Assembly (NCBI GenBank): GCA_002491565.1
Contig: DKWE01000015.1
Location: forward strand, 17,913 to 80,401
Length of the DNA stretch: 62,489 bases
Reading direction: 5' to 3'
Source of the DNA: Lachnospiraceae bacterium UBA7160
GTDB taxonomy: Bacteria > Bacillota > Clostridia > Lachnospirales > Lachnospiraceae
Shown: positions 25,258 through 34,805 of the stretch, piece after piece
Layout: each line of letters begins with the position of its first letter
How positions within the stretch are numbered: position 1 is the first letter of the stretch
Made by a program: the position numbers and the translations under genes
The notes under the pieces: model-generated
The model's database searches: none
What the model was told of the DNA's origin: nothing
What the model saw: only the letters and a program-made list of their open reading frames with translations

Positions 25258-26883
25258 ATGCTGAAAGTATTTCTGGTAGAGGATGAGACAATTATCCGGG
25301 AAGGACTGCGTGATATTATCCCGTGGCAGCAGTATGGGTATACCCTGGTCGGCGATGCAGGGGACGGAGAACAGGCACTTCCGATGATCCGGGAGCTGAG
25401 TCCGGATGTGCTGATCACCGATATCAAAATGCCGTTTATGGACGGCCTCGCGCTGAGCAGTCTTGTGAGCCGCGAATTGCCAAATACGAAAATTATTATT
25501 ATCAGCGGGTACGATGATTTTGAGTATGCGCGTCAGGCGATCCGGATCGGGGTGGAGCAGTATCTGCTCAAGCCGATCACGAAGACGATGCTGATCCGTA
25601 CCTTAAATGAGGTGCGGGAAAAGATTGAGAGCGAGCGGGAGCAGGAGAATTACCTGAATAAATTTCGCAGCGAGATGCAGGAATACGAGCAGTTTTCGCG
25701 GAGACGTTTCTTTGAGCAGGTAGTGACAGGGCAGCTGACGGTGGAAGGAATCTATGAGCGTGCGGCGAAGCTGAACATTCCGATTCACGCGCAGAGCTAC
25801 AATCTGGTGCTCTACAGTGTGAACGGGATCAATGACAGTACGACGGCCGGAGGGGCGAACGCCGATATCGCGATGCGGGTCCGGGACCGGCTGTCGCAGT
25901 TTTATATGATGTACCCGGAGTATCTGTTGTTTCGCTGGAATCTGCTGACCTGTGCGGTGCTGATTAAGGGAGACCGGACCCAGATCGATGCGCTGACGGA
26001 CCGGTGCGTAGAGGTGATCCGCGCGCAGGCAGAGCCCTATGAGGCAAAGGTTGAATGGTTTGTGGCGGTCGGAGAGAAGACAGAGCGGCTCAGTATGCTG
26101 CCGGCCTGCTTCGAGGAGCTGAGCCATACCTATTCCTACCGGCATCTGATGAGCGGCCGCCACATCCTGACCAAAGAAAATACCGGAGGGTTTATGGAGC
26201 AGGAGGATGAAAGCCATCTGAAAAATATTGACATGGCGAAGCTGGATCCCGGCATCGTGCGCGGCTTTCTGCAGAGCGGGCTTGTGGAAGAGCTGGAGGA
26301 CTTTGTGGAGGAGTACGTCGGCGGGCTGTATGATGCGACGGGCTCAAAGATGTTCTGCCAGTACCTGATTCTGAATGTGCGGTTTACTGTGATCGCATTT
26401 CTTGAGTCGCTGGGACTCGCACAGGAGTCCTTTCTGGACGAACTGCCTGGGGTGCAGATGGCAGGCCTTGCGGCGGTGACGCACGAGGAACTGAAAACGT
26501 ACATCCGGGATATGCTTCAGAAGGCGCTGGAGCTGCGGGAAAGCAAGTCGCGCAGTCAGAGCCGTGATATGATCCGGCAGGCGGCTGCGTATATCGAGGA
26601 GCATTATACGGAGGATACGCTGTCCCTGAAGGAAGTCGCGAACTATACGAATGTTAGTGCGAACTATTTCAGCGCAGTGTTCAGCCAGGAGATGCGGCAG
26701 ACCTTCGTGGAATACCTGACGAAGAAGCGGATGGACCGTGCGAAGGAGCTGCTGCGGCAGACGGATAAGCGTTCAGCGGAGATCGCGGCGGAGGTCGGCT
26801 ATAAAGATCCGCATTACTTTAGCTTCGTCTTCCGCAAGACGCAGGGCTGCACGCCGCGCGATTACCGGACGAGACGGCGGTAA
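25258..26883 (+). CDS. YesN-type response regulator with AraC output
   Basis: A 541-residue cytoplasmic transcription regulator. The receiver (residues 1-125) has the acidic pair ED at 8-9, phospho-acceptor Asp55 in LITDIKMP, and Lys in LLKPI. A middle region of about 300 residues of unknown fold follows. The last 100 residues are an AraC/XylS double helix-turn-helix: AAYIEEHYTEDTLSLKEVA, VSANYFSAVFSQEM, TFVEYLTKKRMDRAKELL, IAAEVGYKDPHYFSFVFRK. The next gene is its likely kinase. The gene order regulator-kinase-binding protein, followed by an importer, suggests it activates the importer at 31005-35828. Confidence 0.92.
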   Translation: MLKVFLVEDETIIREGLRDIIPWQQYGYTLVGDAGDGEQALPMIRELSPDVLITDIKMPFMDGLALSSLVSRELPNTKIIIISGYDDFEYARQAIRIGVEQYLLKPITKTMLIRTLNEVREKIESEREQENYLNKFRSEMQEYEQFSRRRFFEQVVTGQLTVEGIYERAAKLNIPIHAQSYNLVLYSVNGINDSTTAGGANADIAMRVRDRLSQFYMMYPEYLLFRWNLLTCAVLIKGDRTQIDALTDRCVEVIRAQAEPYEAKVEWFVAVGEKTERLSMLPACFEELSHTYSYRHLMSGRHILTKENTGGFMEQEDESHLKNIDMAKLDPGIVRGFLQSGLVEELEDFVEEYVGGLYDATGSKMFCQYLILNVRFTVIAFLESLGLAQESFLDELPGVQMAGLAAVTHEELKTYIRDMLQKALELRESKSRSQSRDMIRQAAAYIEEHYTEDTLSLKEVANYTNVSANYFSAVFSQEMRQTFVEYLTKKRMDRAKELLRQTDKRSAEIAAEVGYKDPHYFSFVFRKTQGCTPRDYRTRRR

Positions 26884-27002
26884 CTGCGCCGGTTTTCGCC
26901 GGGAAGAGAGCGCAATGGGCATTGATGCTGCGGAAGTCTGGGGATAGGAGCGCTGCCGTTCCCTGGTATGGCGATCAGGAGGATAATAGGGAGAATCGGG
27001 CA

Positions 27003-28475
27003 ATGAGATGGGGGAAAAATGGCGCTGGTGACGGCGCGCGTCTTGTAACACTGGAGAGCCGTCTGCGCAAGCTGATGATCTCCATTATCGTTCCGCTGCT
27101 AGGAATGCTGGCGGTGACGTTTGTTGCGCTGTTTTCGTATGTGAGCATGTATCAGAATATCCTGCACAACGTGACAACTGCCTCAGAATTCAACCAGGAT
27201 TTTAAGAGCTCCATCGACCTGAAGATGTACTATTACGTAGTGGACAGCCATTACTCCGAGGGGCTTCCCATCGATGAGGTCCGTGCGGCACAGGATCTGG
27301 CGCAGGATCTGCTGGATACCACGACGCAGAAGGAGAGCTGGAAGGCGATCAACAGCGTTCTGAAGCTGTGCCGGAATCTGGAGAGTAAAATTTATCTGAT
27401 CGAGGAAACGGAGAGCTACGATGAACGGCAGCTTCAGCTGGAAAATAATATTTATGTCCTGACGCAGCTGATTCAGGAGTACATGTATACCTACCTGTAC
27501 CACGAGGCTGCGCTTTTGGATTATCTGCAGGCGGAAATGATGCGCCGGCTGTATCTGGAAACCACGCTGATCGTGGTGCTGGCCGCGGTATTCACCGCGA
27601 TGATGCTGCGGCGGTTCCTGCGGTTCGGACGCTCTATCACGCAGCCGGTCAGCGACCTCTGCCGCCGTGTCAAGTCCATCGGGGACGGCGATCTGACGGC
27701 GCGTACGCCGATCCAGGCACAGGAGTATGAGATCCAGACATTAAGCGACGGGTTTGAAAACATGGTGGAGCGGCTGAATCAGCAGATCGAGCAGAACCGG
27801 CAGGAGCAGATTTCTCTTCGCAGTGCGGAGCTCGCACTTTTGCAGGCGCAGATCAATCCACATTTCCTGTATAATACGCTGGATGCGATTATCTGGCTGA
27901 TTGAGATGGAGAAAAATGACCAGGCAGTTGAGATGGTGACGAGCCTCTCTGCATTTTTCCGTTCCTCCTTAAGCAGAGGGCGCGACATTATCACTCTGCG
28001 CGAGGAGGAGCAGCATGTGCGCAGCTATCTGGAGATTCAGCAGGTGCGCTACAAGGATATTCTGGCTTATACGATACAGATCGATCCGGGGCTGGCGCAG
28101 TATGAGATTCCAAAGCTGACGCTGCAGCCGCTGGTGGAGAATGCGCTGTATCACGGCATCAAACTGAAACGCGGGATGGGGCATATCCGGGTATCGGGCC
28201 GTGCACAGGAGGAGGACATTGTACTGATGGTCGAGGATGACGGGGCAGGGATGACGCCGGAGCGGCTGGCCCAGATCCGCGCATCGCTGGCTTGCGAGGA
28301 GCGCGTCGGCTTTGGCGTCGCAACGGTACATGAGCGGCTGCAGCTGCTGTTCGGCCCGGACTATGGCCTGCAGATTGACAGCCGTCCGCAGGAAGGAACT
28401 GTGGTAACGGTGCGCATTCCGAAACGCGGAGCGTTGCCGGAGAGTGGAGGAAAGCATGAGAATGGGCAGGAGTGA
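27003..28475 (+). CDS. YesM-type sensor histidine kinase
   Basis: A 490-residue membrane kinase. It has one hydrophobic helix near residues 20-45 (MISIIVPLLGMLAVTF), an outside sensor domain of about 140 residues, a second helix near residue 180-200 (TTLIVVLAAVFTAMML), a HAMP region, and then the His_kinase domain with phospho-acceptor His287 in QAQINPHFLYNTLDA. The ATPase part shows LQPLVENALYHGI and EDDGAGM. ATG 27003 has GGGAG 9 bases before; TTG 26922 and ATG 26925 are weaker. The stop overlaps the start of the lipoprotein gene by 20 bases, so the two are almost surely translated together. Likely partner of the regulator upstream. Confidence 0.91.
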   Translation: MRWGKNGAGDGARLVTLESRLRKLMISIIVPLLGMLAVTFVALFSYVSMYQNILHNVTTASEFNQDFKSSIDLKMYYYVVDSHYSEGLPIDEVRAAQDLAQDLLDTTTQKESWKAINSVLKLCRNLESKIYLIEETESYDERQLQLENNIYVLTQLIQEYMYTYLYHEAALLDYLQAEMMRRLYLETTLIVVLAAVFTAMMLRRFLRFGRSITQPVSDLCRRVKSIGDGDLTARTPIQAQEYEIQTLSDGFENMVERLNQQIEQNRQEQISLRSAELALLQAQINPHFLYNTLDAIIWLIEMEKNDQAVEMVTSLSAFFRSSLSRGRDIITLREEEQHVRSYLEIQQVRYKDILAYTIQIDPGLAQYEIPKLTLQPLVENALYHGIKLKRGMGHIRVSGRAQEEDIVLMVEDDGAGMTPERLAQIRASLACEERVGFGVATVHERLQLLFGPDYGLQIDSRPQEGTVVTVRIPKRGALPESGGKHENGQE

Positions 28476-29487
28476 GCGGGAAAGCAGGACGGCAGGAAGG
28501 GTTGCGGCGCTTGCGGCATCGGCAGCGCTTTTGCTGACCGGATGTATCCGGCAGGAGCTTCCGCAGGCAGAGGAAACGCGGGAGGATATCCTGGTGGTCG
28601 GATTTTCTGAGGTTGGCGCAGAGTCAGACTGGCGCGTGGCGAATACGGAGTCTATGCGTCATACCTTTACAGAGGAGAAGGGGTATGAGCTGCTGTTTGA
28701 CGATGCGAAGCAGAAGCAGGGCAATCAGATCAAGGCGATCCGCAATTATATCCTGCAGGAGGTGGACTACATCGTATTTGCGCCGGTCGTCGAGGACGGC
28801 TGGGATGAGGTACTGAAGGAGGCAAAGGAGGCAAAGGTCCCGGTCATCGTTGTGGACCGTATGGTGCAGGTGGAGGATGAGAGCCTGTTTGCGGCATGGG
28901 TCGGCTCAGACTTTCACCAGGAGGGAAAGGTTGCAGTTGAGTGGCTGGAGCGGTATCTGGAGGAAAAGGGAAGAAGTGAGGAGGCGGATGTGTCGATTCT
29001 CCATGTGCAGGGGACGATCGGCAGCTCCGCGCAGATTGGCCGGACGGAGGAGCTTGTGGCAGGCGTGGCCGCCCATCCGAACTGGCGGATTCTGGACCAG
29101 GTACCTGGGGAATTTACACAGGCAAAGTCATATGAGGTCGTGGCGGAGGTACTGGAACGCGGCGAAGTTCCGGATGTCATTTACTGTGAAAATGACGTGT
29201 CTGCGCTGGGAGCACTGCAGGCGCTGGATGAGGCAGGAATCAGCCATGGCGTGGAAGGGGATGTCATTGTGATTACCTTCGACGCGGCGCGGGCGGGGCT
29301 GACAGCATGTATGGACGGGCAGATCAATCTGGAGGTGGAATGCAATCCTCTGCACGGGCCGCGTGTCGAGGCGATTATCCGGCAGCTAGAAGCCGGAGAG
29401 ACCCCGGAGAAATACTGCTACGTGGAAGAGACCTATTTCGAGCCCGGGGATCTGACAGAAGAACTCATTGCGGCCCGCGAATATTAG
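28456..29487 (+). CDS. lipoprotein sugar-binding protein coupled to the kinase
   Basis: A 343-residue periplasmic-binding-protein fold (Peripla_BP_4). The signal ends in lipobox LLTGC, so it is membrane-anchored. The mature part, starting ILVVGFSEVGAESDWRVANT, closely parallels the importer-associated binding protein at 31005 (LVIGFAQVGHESDWRTAST) and the YtfQ family. Other shared motifs are DYIVFAPVVEDGWDEVL, VIVVDRMV, VQGTIGSSAQIGRTEE and IYCENDVSALGALQAL. ATG 28456 follows GTGGAGGAAAG inside the kinase end. Family knowledge: kinase-linked binding proteins such as XylFII act as sugar sensors for LytS kinases in Clostridium. A sensing rather than uptake role here is inference. Its 3' end overlaps the opposing repressor gene by 23 bases. 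Confidence 0.88.
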   Translation: MRMGRSERESRTAGRVAALAASAALLLTGCIRQELPQAEETREDILVVGFSEVGAESDWRVANTESMRHTFTEEKGYELLFDDAKQKQGNQIKAIRNYILQEVDYIVFAPVVEDGWDEVLKEAKEAKVPVIVVDRMVQVEDESLFAAWVGSDFHQEGKVAVEWLERYLEEKGRSEEADVSILHVQGTIGSSAQIGRTEELVAGVAAHPNWRILDQVPGEFTQAKSYEVVAEVLERGEVPDVIYCENDVSALGALQALDEAGISHGVEGDVIVITFDAARAGLTACMDGQINLEVECNPLHGPRVEAIIRQLEAGETPEKYCYVEETYFEPGDLTEELIAAREY

Positions 29488-30559
29488 GGCAGGAGGGCAG
29501 AAGAGTCCAGGTAAAGGGAAGCGCAGTAAACGGGAAGCCGTTCATCAGCTGCAGCAGCCCGTGGGCGGCGATCTGCCAGAGCCGGGTCTCTCCGAGGGAG
29601 AGTGTGCTGACCGGGACAGAGCCGAACTTGCGTGGGACTCCGTTTTCAAAGCATGCGACGGAAATCTGGGCCGGGATCTGGATGTGCAGCCGCAAAAGCT
29701 CCTGAATAAGAACGGCTGCAGTTTCTTCATCCTGGCAGAGGAGGGCGGTCATGTCGGTCAGCTGTGTTTCCAGATACCGGGACAGTGCTGAACGCAAAAG
29801 TGCATCAGGAGAACCAGCCTGCCTGTGCGCCTCAAACCACAGAAAGTGCTGGTCATCGAAGGAGAGATGGTTGTCCCGGAGAGCGCAGATGCAGCCGTAG
29901 TGCCGCTGGATACCGGATATAGAATCACTTTGGAAGATACCGCCGATCCGCGTGTGGCTCTGCCGGATCAGATGAGAAGCCAGCAGATAGCCGCCAGCAT
30001 AGTCATCGGAGCGGACGCAGGGGAATTCTTCCAGCCCGGTGTAGGCGTCCCCAAGAAACAAGACAGAGGTCCCGTTTTGGACAAGACGGCGATACAGGTC
30101 AAGATTTGGATTCGGAAAAGTATTTCTGGTTGCCTGAACGAGAAGACCGCGCACGGGATGTGTGAGCAGAGTTTCCAGGATCACGCGCTCCTGGCAGAGC
30201 TGATTGTCTGTGGAAAAGATCTGTGAGGGATAGCCTGCCTCGGAGAGGATGGACTGCATCTCCCAGAGCATGGAGGAGAAGCCATAGGCATAGGGCGAAG
30301 GAGTCAGGATGGCTGCTGTATGGGAACTGGCAGCCGGAGAACGCAGGGAGGCGGCAATGTAAGTGCCGCTTCCCTGTCTTTTTTCAATGAGGCCCTCTTC
30401 TGTCAGCACCAGAAGTGCCTGCCGCACCGTCTGTCTGCTGACCTGAAAACGGCGCATGAGCTCCTGCTCGGTCGGGAGGCGGTCTTCCCCCTGGGCTGCA
30501 GCCTGCTTTTGGATGTACTGGTGGAGGGAATCTGCGATCTGTTTATATTTGACTGGCAT
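29465..30559 (-). CDS. AraR-type repressor: GntR domain plus LacI-like sensor
   Basis: A 364-residue regulator. Residues 1-70 are a GntR winged helix: PTEQELMRRFQVSRQTVRQALLVL then GLIEKRQGSGTYIA. From about residue 80 onward it is a LacI/GalR-like sugar-binding domain (TAAILTPSPYAYGF, FLGDAYTGLEEF, VRSDDYAGGYLLASHLI, ALLCQDEETAAVLIQ). This pairing is that of AraR, a sugar-responsive repressor. The likely inducer is the sugar taken up by the divergent importer. The start has AAGGAGCTGCC upstream. The gene divides the sensor genes from the importer and shares its promoter region with the latter. Confidence 0.9.
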   Translation of the reverse strand: MPVKYKQIADSLHQYIQKQAAAQGEDRLPTEQELMRRFQVSRQTVRQALLVLTEEGLIEKRQGSGTYIAASLRSPAASSHTAAILTPSPYAYGFSSMLWEMQSILSEAGYPSQIFSTDNQLCQERVILETLLTHPVRGLLVQATRNTFPNPNLDLYRRLVQNGTSVLFLGDAYTGLEEFPCVRSDDYAGGYLLASHLIRQSHTRIGGIFQSDSISGIQRHYGCICALRDNHLSFDDQHFLWFEAHRQAGSPDALLRSALSRYLETQLTDMTALLCQDEETAAVLIQELLRLHIQIPAQISVACFENGVPRKFGSVPVSTLSLGETRLWQIAAHGLLQLMNGFPFTALPFTWTLLPSCPNIRGPQ

Positions 30560-31004
30560 GGCAGCTCCTTTCTGGTAAATATTTTCTGACCGGGTGTTTC
30601 TCCTATGCAGTTGGAAAAATGTACCATCCGGTGGAAATATTTCTACTTTCCGGGAAATTTTTCAACTGTCAGTGGCGGTGTTGGACATTTTGCCAGGGCA
30701 GATCCGGAAGAAATTTGTCCTGCGCGTGCTTCCGGATGCTTAAAATATTCAACTTTCCGGATTCAAAATCGTAAAATAATCATCTTTTCTTCTCCTAAGC
30801 ATCAGCATACCGCAAAATGGTATTGAATTCAAGAGGGTTTCGCGAAAATTTGTATTGTAAGGATAGACGAAGTTGTGGAAAAAGGAAAAAACAGAATTGA
30901 TTTATTTCCCATATTTGTGTAAATTATAAGTGTCAATTACAAGAACGGATTTCGGAGTGCGAGTCAGCTCCGGAGAAACAATTCAGAAAGTGAGGAACAA
31001 TACT
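30560..31004. promoter_or_regulatory. divergent control region between repressor and importer
   Basis: 445 bases without a gene. AGTTGGAAAAAT at 30609-30620 has a near-perfect inverted partner ATTTTTCAACT at 30657-30667. ACTTTCCGG occurs at 30645-30653 and again at 30752-30760, in each case close to TTCAACT. A possible promoter for the importer is TTGATT at 30897-30902, 17 bases, TAAATT at 30920-30925. These are candidate operators for the AraR-type repressor or the YesN-type regulator; which binds where cannot be told. Confidence 0.5.
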
Positions 31005-32015
31005 ATGAACAAGAAATTTGCAGCAATGGCAGTCGCAGGAGCAGCTCTTTGCATGGCAGCTATTCCGGTATCCGCAGAAGAAGGAAATCTCGTAATCGGA
31101 TTCGCACAGGTAGGACATGAGTCTGACTGGCGTACCGCTTCCACAAAGTCCTGCCAGGACGTGTTCTCCGCTGAGAACGGCTACGATCTTCAGTTTGTAG
31201 ACTGCGACAATGACCCGCAGGTACAGATCGAGGCAGTCCGCGGCTTCATCGAGCAGGATGTAGACTACATCATCATCGACCCGATCCAGGCTACCGGATG
31301 GGATCAGGTGCTGACCGAGTGTGAGGATGCAGGCATCCCGGTAATCGTAATCGACCGTACCATCGACGATTCTGATAAGTATGTTTCATGGGTAGGCTCG
31401 AACTTCAAGACAGAAGGTCTTGCAGCTGGTGAGTGGCTGAAGGCTTACGCTGAGGCAAAGGGCATCACCGAGATCAACGCACTGGTGATCGAGGGCTCCA
31501 CAGGCGCATCTGCTACACTTGGCCGTACGGAGGGCTTCAAGGAGATCGCAGACGCGAATGGCTGGACCATTCTGGATTCTCAGAACGGCGACTTCACACA
31601 GGTAGGCGGCCAGGAAGTTATGGAGTCCTACTGCAAGAGCTACGAGGGTCAGTTCAACGTAGTGGTTTGCCAGAATGATAACGAGGCATTCGGCGCAATG
31701 GATGCGATGAAGGCAGCAGGCGTTACCTACGGCGTAAACGGCGATGTGATCCTGATCTCCTTCGACGCTTGCACAGCTGGTCTTGAGTTCGTAAAGAGCG
31801 GCGACATCAACGCAGACTTCGAGTGCAACCCGCTGGCAGCTCCGTTCGTAGAGGAAGTTATCAAGCAGCTTGAGGCAGGCGAGGAGCCGGCGAAGGAAGT
31901 TTACATGGAAGAGCATTGGTTCGTAAACGAGGATATCCTTGCTTCCATCACGGTAGAGGGTGCTGAGCAGCCGCTGACAGTCGTAACCGACGAGATCATT
32001 GAGGCTCAGTATTAA
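31005..32015 (+). CDS. YtfQ-like sugar ABC transporter binding protein
   Basis: A 336-residue exported binding protein with signal MNKKFAAMAVAGAALCMAAI and cleavage near VSAEE; there is no lipobox Cys. The mature fold matches YtfQ, the galactofuranose binder: GFAQVGHESDWRTAST, DYIIIDPIQATGWDQVL, VIVIDRTID, IEGSTGASATLGRTEGF, SQNGDFTQVGGQEVMES, CQNDNEAFGAMDAMK. ATG 31005 has GTGAGG upstream; the GTG at 30930 lies inside the promoter region. Codon choice differs from neighbours (many GTA, GCA, AAG, TTC), as expected for a highly expressed gene. It is followed by a terminator-like hairpin before the ATPase gene. Galactofuranose specificity is by family only. Confidence 0.92.
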   Translation: MNKKFAAMAVAGAALCMAAIPVSAEEGNLVIGFAQVGHESDWRTASTKSCQDVFSAENGYDLQFVDCDNDPQVQIEAVRGFIEQDVDYIIIDPIQATGWDQVLTECEDAGIPVIVIDRTIDDSDKYVSWVGSNFKTEGLAAGEWLKAYAEAKGITEINALVIEGSTGASATLGRTEGFKEIADANGWTILDSQNGDFTQVGGQEVMESYCKSYEGQFNVVVCQNDNEAFGAMDAMKAAGVTYGVNGDVILISFDACTAGLEFVKSGDINADFECNPLAAPFVEEVIKQLEAGEEPAKEVYMEEHWFVNEDILASITVEGAEQPLTVVTDEIIEAQY

Positions 32016-32047
32016 TAAACCAAATTGTAAAATTCAACTGCATTCCG

Positions 32048-32080
32048 GGAGGGCGCAGGGTGATCCCTGGCCCTCCTTTT
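32048..32080 (+). terminator. intraoperon terminator between binding protein and ATPase
   Basis: GGAGGGCGCAGGG at 32048-32060 pairs with CCCTGGCCCTCC at 32065-32076 (one bulge, loop TGAT), followed by TTTT. Probably partial read-through, giving more binding protein than membrane components. Confidence 0.75.
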
Positions 32081-32223
32081 CGGATAGCATAGCCTGCAGG
32101 AAGCTCGCTTGCCCGCAAAGGCAAATTTCGCAGGCGAACAGGCGGCTGTGCTGTGAGTAAGGTCAACTATACCAGGCAGTCTGCTTTCCGGCAGATCTGC
32201 ACAGGGAGAGAAAGGGTGAGAAG

Positions 32224-33741
32224 ATGGAAAAGAATGTTGTTCTGACAATGCGCGGTATTTCCATGACATTCCCCGGCGTCAAAGCGCTTGACAACGTGGA
32301 TTTTACTCTGCGCAAGGGCGAAATTCACGCGCTGATGGGAGAAAACGGAGCCGGGAAATCCACCTTGATCAAATGTCTGACGGGTATCAACGCATTTGAG
32401 AGCGGGGAAATCCATGTAGACGGCATCAGCGGACCGGTTGTGAATCACTCGACGCTGGATGCACAGAAGAAAGGAATCTCAACTGTTTATCAGGAGGTCA
32501 ACCTCTGTCCGAACCTGAGCGTGGCGGAAAACCTGTTCATCGGACGCGAGCCGAAGACACGCATCGGCACGATTGACTGGAAAACCATGACTAAAAAATC
32601 GCAGAAGATCATGAAGGATCTCTCGATTGATATCGATGTAACACAGAACCTGGAAAATTATTCTCTTGCCATCCAGCAGATGATTGCAATCGCGCGTGCG
32701 GTAGATATGGAGAGTAAGGTGCTGATCCTGGATGAGCCGACCTCCTCTCTGGATGACAACGAGGTAGAAAAGCTGTTCGTTCTGATGCGCAGACTGCGCG
32801 CGCAGGGTGTCGGCATTATATTTGTAACACATTTCCTGGAGCAGGTTTATGCTGTGTGTGACCGGATCACCGTATTGCGCAATGGCCAGCTCGTCGGAGA
32901 GTATCCGATCGAAGAGCTGCCGCGTGTGAAGCTGGTAGCGGCAATGATGGGCAAAGATTTTGACGATCTCGCAGCCATCAAGACGGAAGACAAGACAGAC
33001 TATTCGAAGGCTCCGCTTTATATCGAGGCAAAGGGCCTGAGCCACAAGGGAACCATCAAACCGTTTGACTTTGAGATTCACAAAGGAGAGGTCGTCGGTC
33101 TGACCGGCCTTTTGGGCTCCGGGCGTACCGAGCTCGCGCGCGTGCTTTACGGTGCGGATAAGACCCAGAGCGGTACGATGAAGGTCAATGGAAAAGAAGT
33201 AAAAATCAATGCGCCGATTGAAGCGATGAATCTCGGAATGGGTCTCCTCCCGGACGACCGGAAGGCGGAGGGCATCATTCAGGATCTGTCGGTGCGGGAA
33301 AATATCATCCTGGCGCTCCAGGCGAAGCGCGGCGTCTTCAAGCTGCTGCCGATGAGCAAGCAGATCGAGATTGCGGACAAATACATTGAGCTTTTACAGA
33401 TCAAGACGGCCAGCCGCGAGACCCTGATCAAGCAGCTTTCCGGCGGAAATCAGCAGAAGGTGATCCTTGGCCGCTGGCTTGCGACCGACCCGGAGTTCCT
33501 GATCCTGGATGAGCCGACGCGAGGCATCGATGTCGGAACGAAGACGGAGATCCAGAAGCTGGTGCTGAAGCTGGCGAAGGAGGGGAAGAGTATTATCTTT
33601 ATCTCCTCTGAGATCGAAGAGATGCTCCGTACCTGTTCCCGTATGGCAGTGCTGCGCGACGGCCAGAAGGTCGGCGAGATCACAGAAGACCTGACGCAGC
33701 AGCATGTGATGGCGGAAATCGCAGGAGGTGGATCCAAATGA
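32224..33741 (+). CDS. YtfR-like sugar ABC importer ATPase
   Basis: A 505-residue cytoplasmic ATPase with two tandem nucleotide-binding domains as in RbsA/YtfR. First domain: Walker A GENGAGKST, YSLAIQQMIAIARA, Walker B VLILDEPTSSLD. The second has the degenerate Walker A typical of this class (TGLLGSGRTELARVLYG), signature LSGGNQQKVILGRW and FLILDEPTRGIDVGTK. GGGTGAGAAG lies before the ATG. The stop overlaps the next permease start by four bases. Family membership is certain; the sugar is inferred from the YtfQ-like partner. Confidence 0.93.
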   Translation: MEKNVVLTMRGISMTFPGVKALDNVDFTLRKGEIHALMGENGAGKSTLIKCLTGINAFESGEIHVDGISGPVVNHSTLDAQKKGISTVYQEVNLCPNLSVAENLFIGREPKTRIGTIDWKTMTKKSQKIMKDLSIDIDVTQNLENYSLAIQQMIAIARAVDMESKVLILDEPTSSLDDNEVEKLFVLMRRLRAQGVGIIFVTHFLEQVYAVCDRITVLRNGQLVGEYPIEELPRVKLVAAMMGKDFDDLAAIKTEDKTDYSKAPLYIEAKGLSHKGTIKPFDFEIHKGEVVGLTGLLGSGRTELARVLYGADKTQSGTMKVNGKEVKINAPIEAMNLGMGLLPDDRKAEGIIQDLSVRENIILALQAKRGVFKLLPMSKQIEIADKYIELLQIKTASRETLIKQLSGGNQQKVILGRWLATDPEFLILDEPTRGIDVGTKTEIQKLVLKLAKEGKSIIFISSEIEEMLRTCSRMAVLRDGQKVGEITEDLTQQHVMAEIAGGGSK

Positions 33742-34799
33742 GTAAGCTGAAAAAACTGACGGGCAGGACGCTGTTTCTCCCGATTTTCTGTATGCTGCTC
33801 GTGATGTGCGCAAATATCATCTATGATGCGGCGTGCGGCAACTTTGCACTGAATTTCTTTACCATATCGATCCAGAACGGCGTGCTGTACGGCCGTCTGA
33901 TCGATATTCTGAACCGCGGCAGTGAGATCGCGATCCTTGCGGTCGGGATGACGCTGGTGGTATCGGCTTCCGCGGGTACCGATATCTCCGTCGGCTCTGT
34001 CATGTCACTTGCGGCATCGTTTTGCTGTATGTTGCTGGCAGGCTTTGGCGTATCTTCCACGAATGAGCTCCAGATGCCGCTGATCGTCGGCCTGCTTGCG
34101 GGCGTGCTGATGGGCTGCCTCTGCGGTACATTCAACGGGTTCCTGGTTGCGTATCTGGATATCCAGCCGATGGTCGCGACGCTGATTCTGTACTCAGCAG
34201 CGCGCGCGATTGGCCTGCTGCTGTGCAACAACCTGATTGTCTATATCCGCAATGATTCTTATGCAGTGCTCGGCAAATTCATCGGGCCGGTTCCGACCCC
34301 GATTCTGGTTGCGGCAGCCTGCGTGATCATCGCGCTGATTGTCCTGAAAAAGACCGCGCTTGGCCTGTACATACAGAGTGTCGGCATCAACAAGCGGGCA
34401 TCGAGAATCGCTGGTCTGAATTCCAGAAAAATCATCCTGATGTGCTACATCGTCTGTGGACTGTGTGCAGGCATCGCAGGGCTTGTGAATTCTTCCCGTA
34501 TCACTTCCGCCGATTCGAACAATATCGGACTGAGCTACGAACTCGATGCGATCCTTGCGGTTGCACTCGGCGGAAACAGCCTGGGCGGCGGCAAGTTCAA
34601 TCTGATCGGTTCTATCATCGGGGCATACACGATCCAGGCAATCACGACGACGCTTCTCGCAGTCGGTGTGTCGACGGACGTCGCTCCGGTTTACAAGGCA
34701 ATTATTGTCATCATCATCGTGGCAGTGCAGGCGCCTGCGGTGAAGGATTACTTCAGCAGACAGTCGGCAAAGCGCGCGGCGGCAAAGGCAAGGGGGTAA
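33738..34799 (+). CDS. YtfT-like sugar ABC importer permease
   Basis: A 353-residue inner-membrane permease of the BPD_transp_2 (RbsC) family with about nine to ten hydrophobic helices. GMTLVVSASAGTDISVGSVM is the typical motif near the start of the core, then ATLILYSAARAIGLL, IAGLNSRKIILMCYI and ALGGNSLGGGKFNLIGSIIGA. A second, different permease follows six bases after the stop, so the membrane part is a heterodimer, as in YtfT/YjfF. GCAGGAGGTGG precedes the ATG. Confidence 0.92.
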   Translation: MSKLKKLTGRTLFLPIFCMLLVMCANIIYDAACGNFALNFFTISIQNGVLYGRLIDILNRGSEIAILAVGMTLVVSASAGTDISVGSVMSLAASFCCMLLAGFGVSSTNELQMPLIVGLLAGVLMGCLCGTFNGFLVAYLDIQPMVATLILYSAARAIGLLLCNNLIVYIRNDSYAVLGKFIGPVPTPILVAAACVIIALIVLKKTALGLYIQSVGINKRASRIAGLNSRKIILMCYIVCGLCAGIAGLVNSSRITSADSNNIGLSYELDAILAVALGGNSLGGGKFNLIGSIIGAYTIQAITTTLLAVGVSTDVAPVYKAIIVIIIVAVQAPAVKDYFSRQSAKRAAAKARG

Positions 34800-34805
34800 G
34801 GACAG

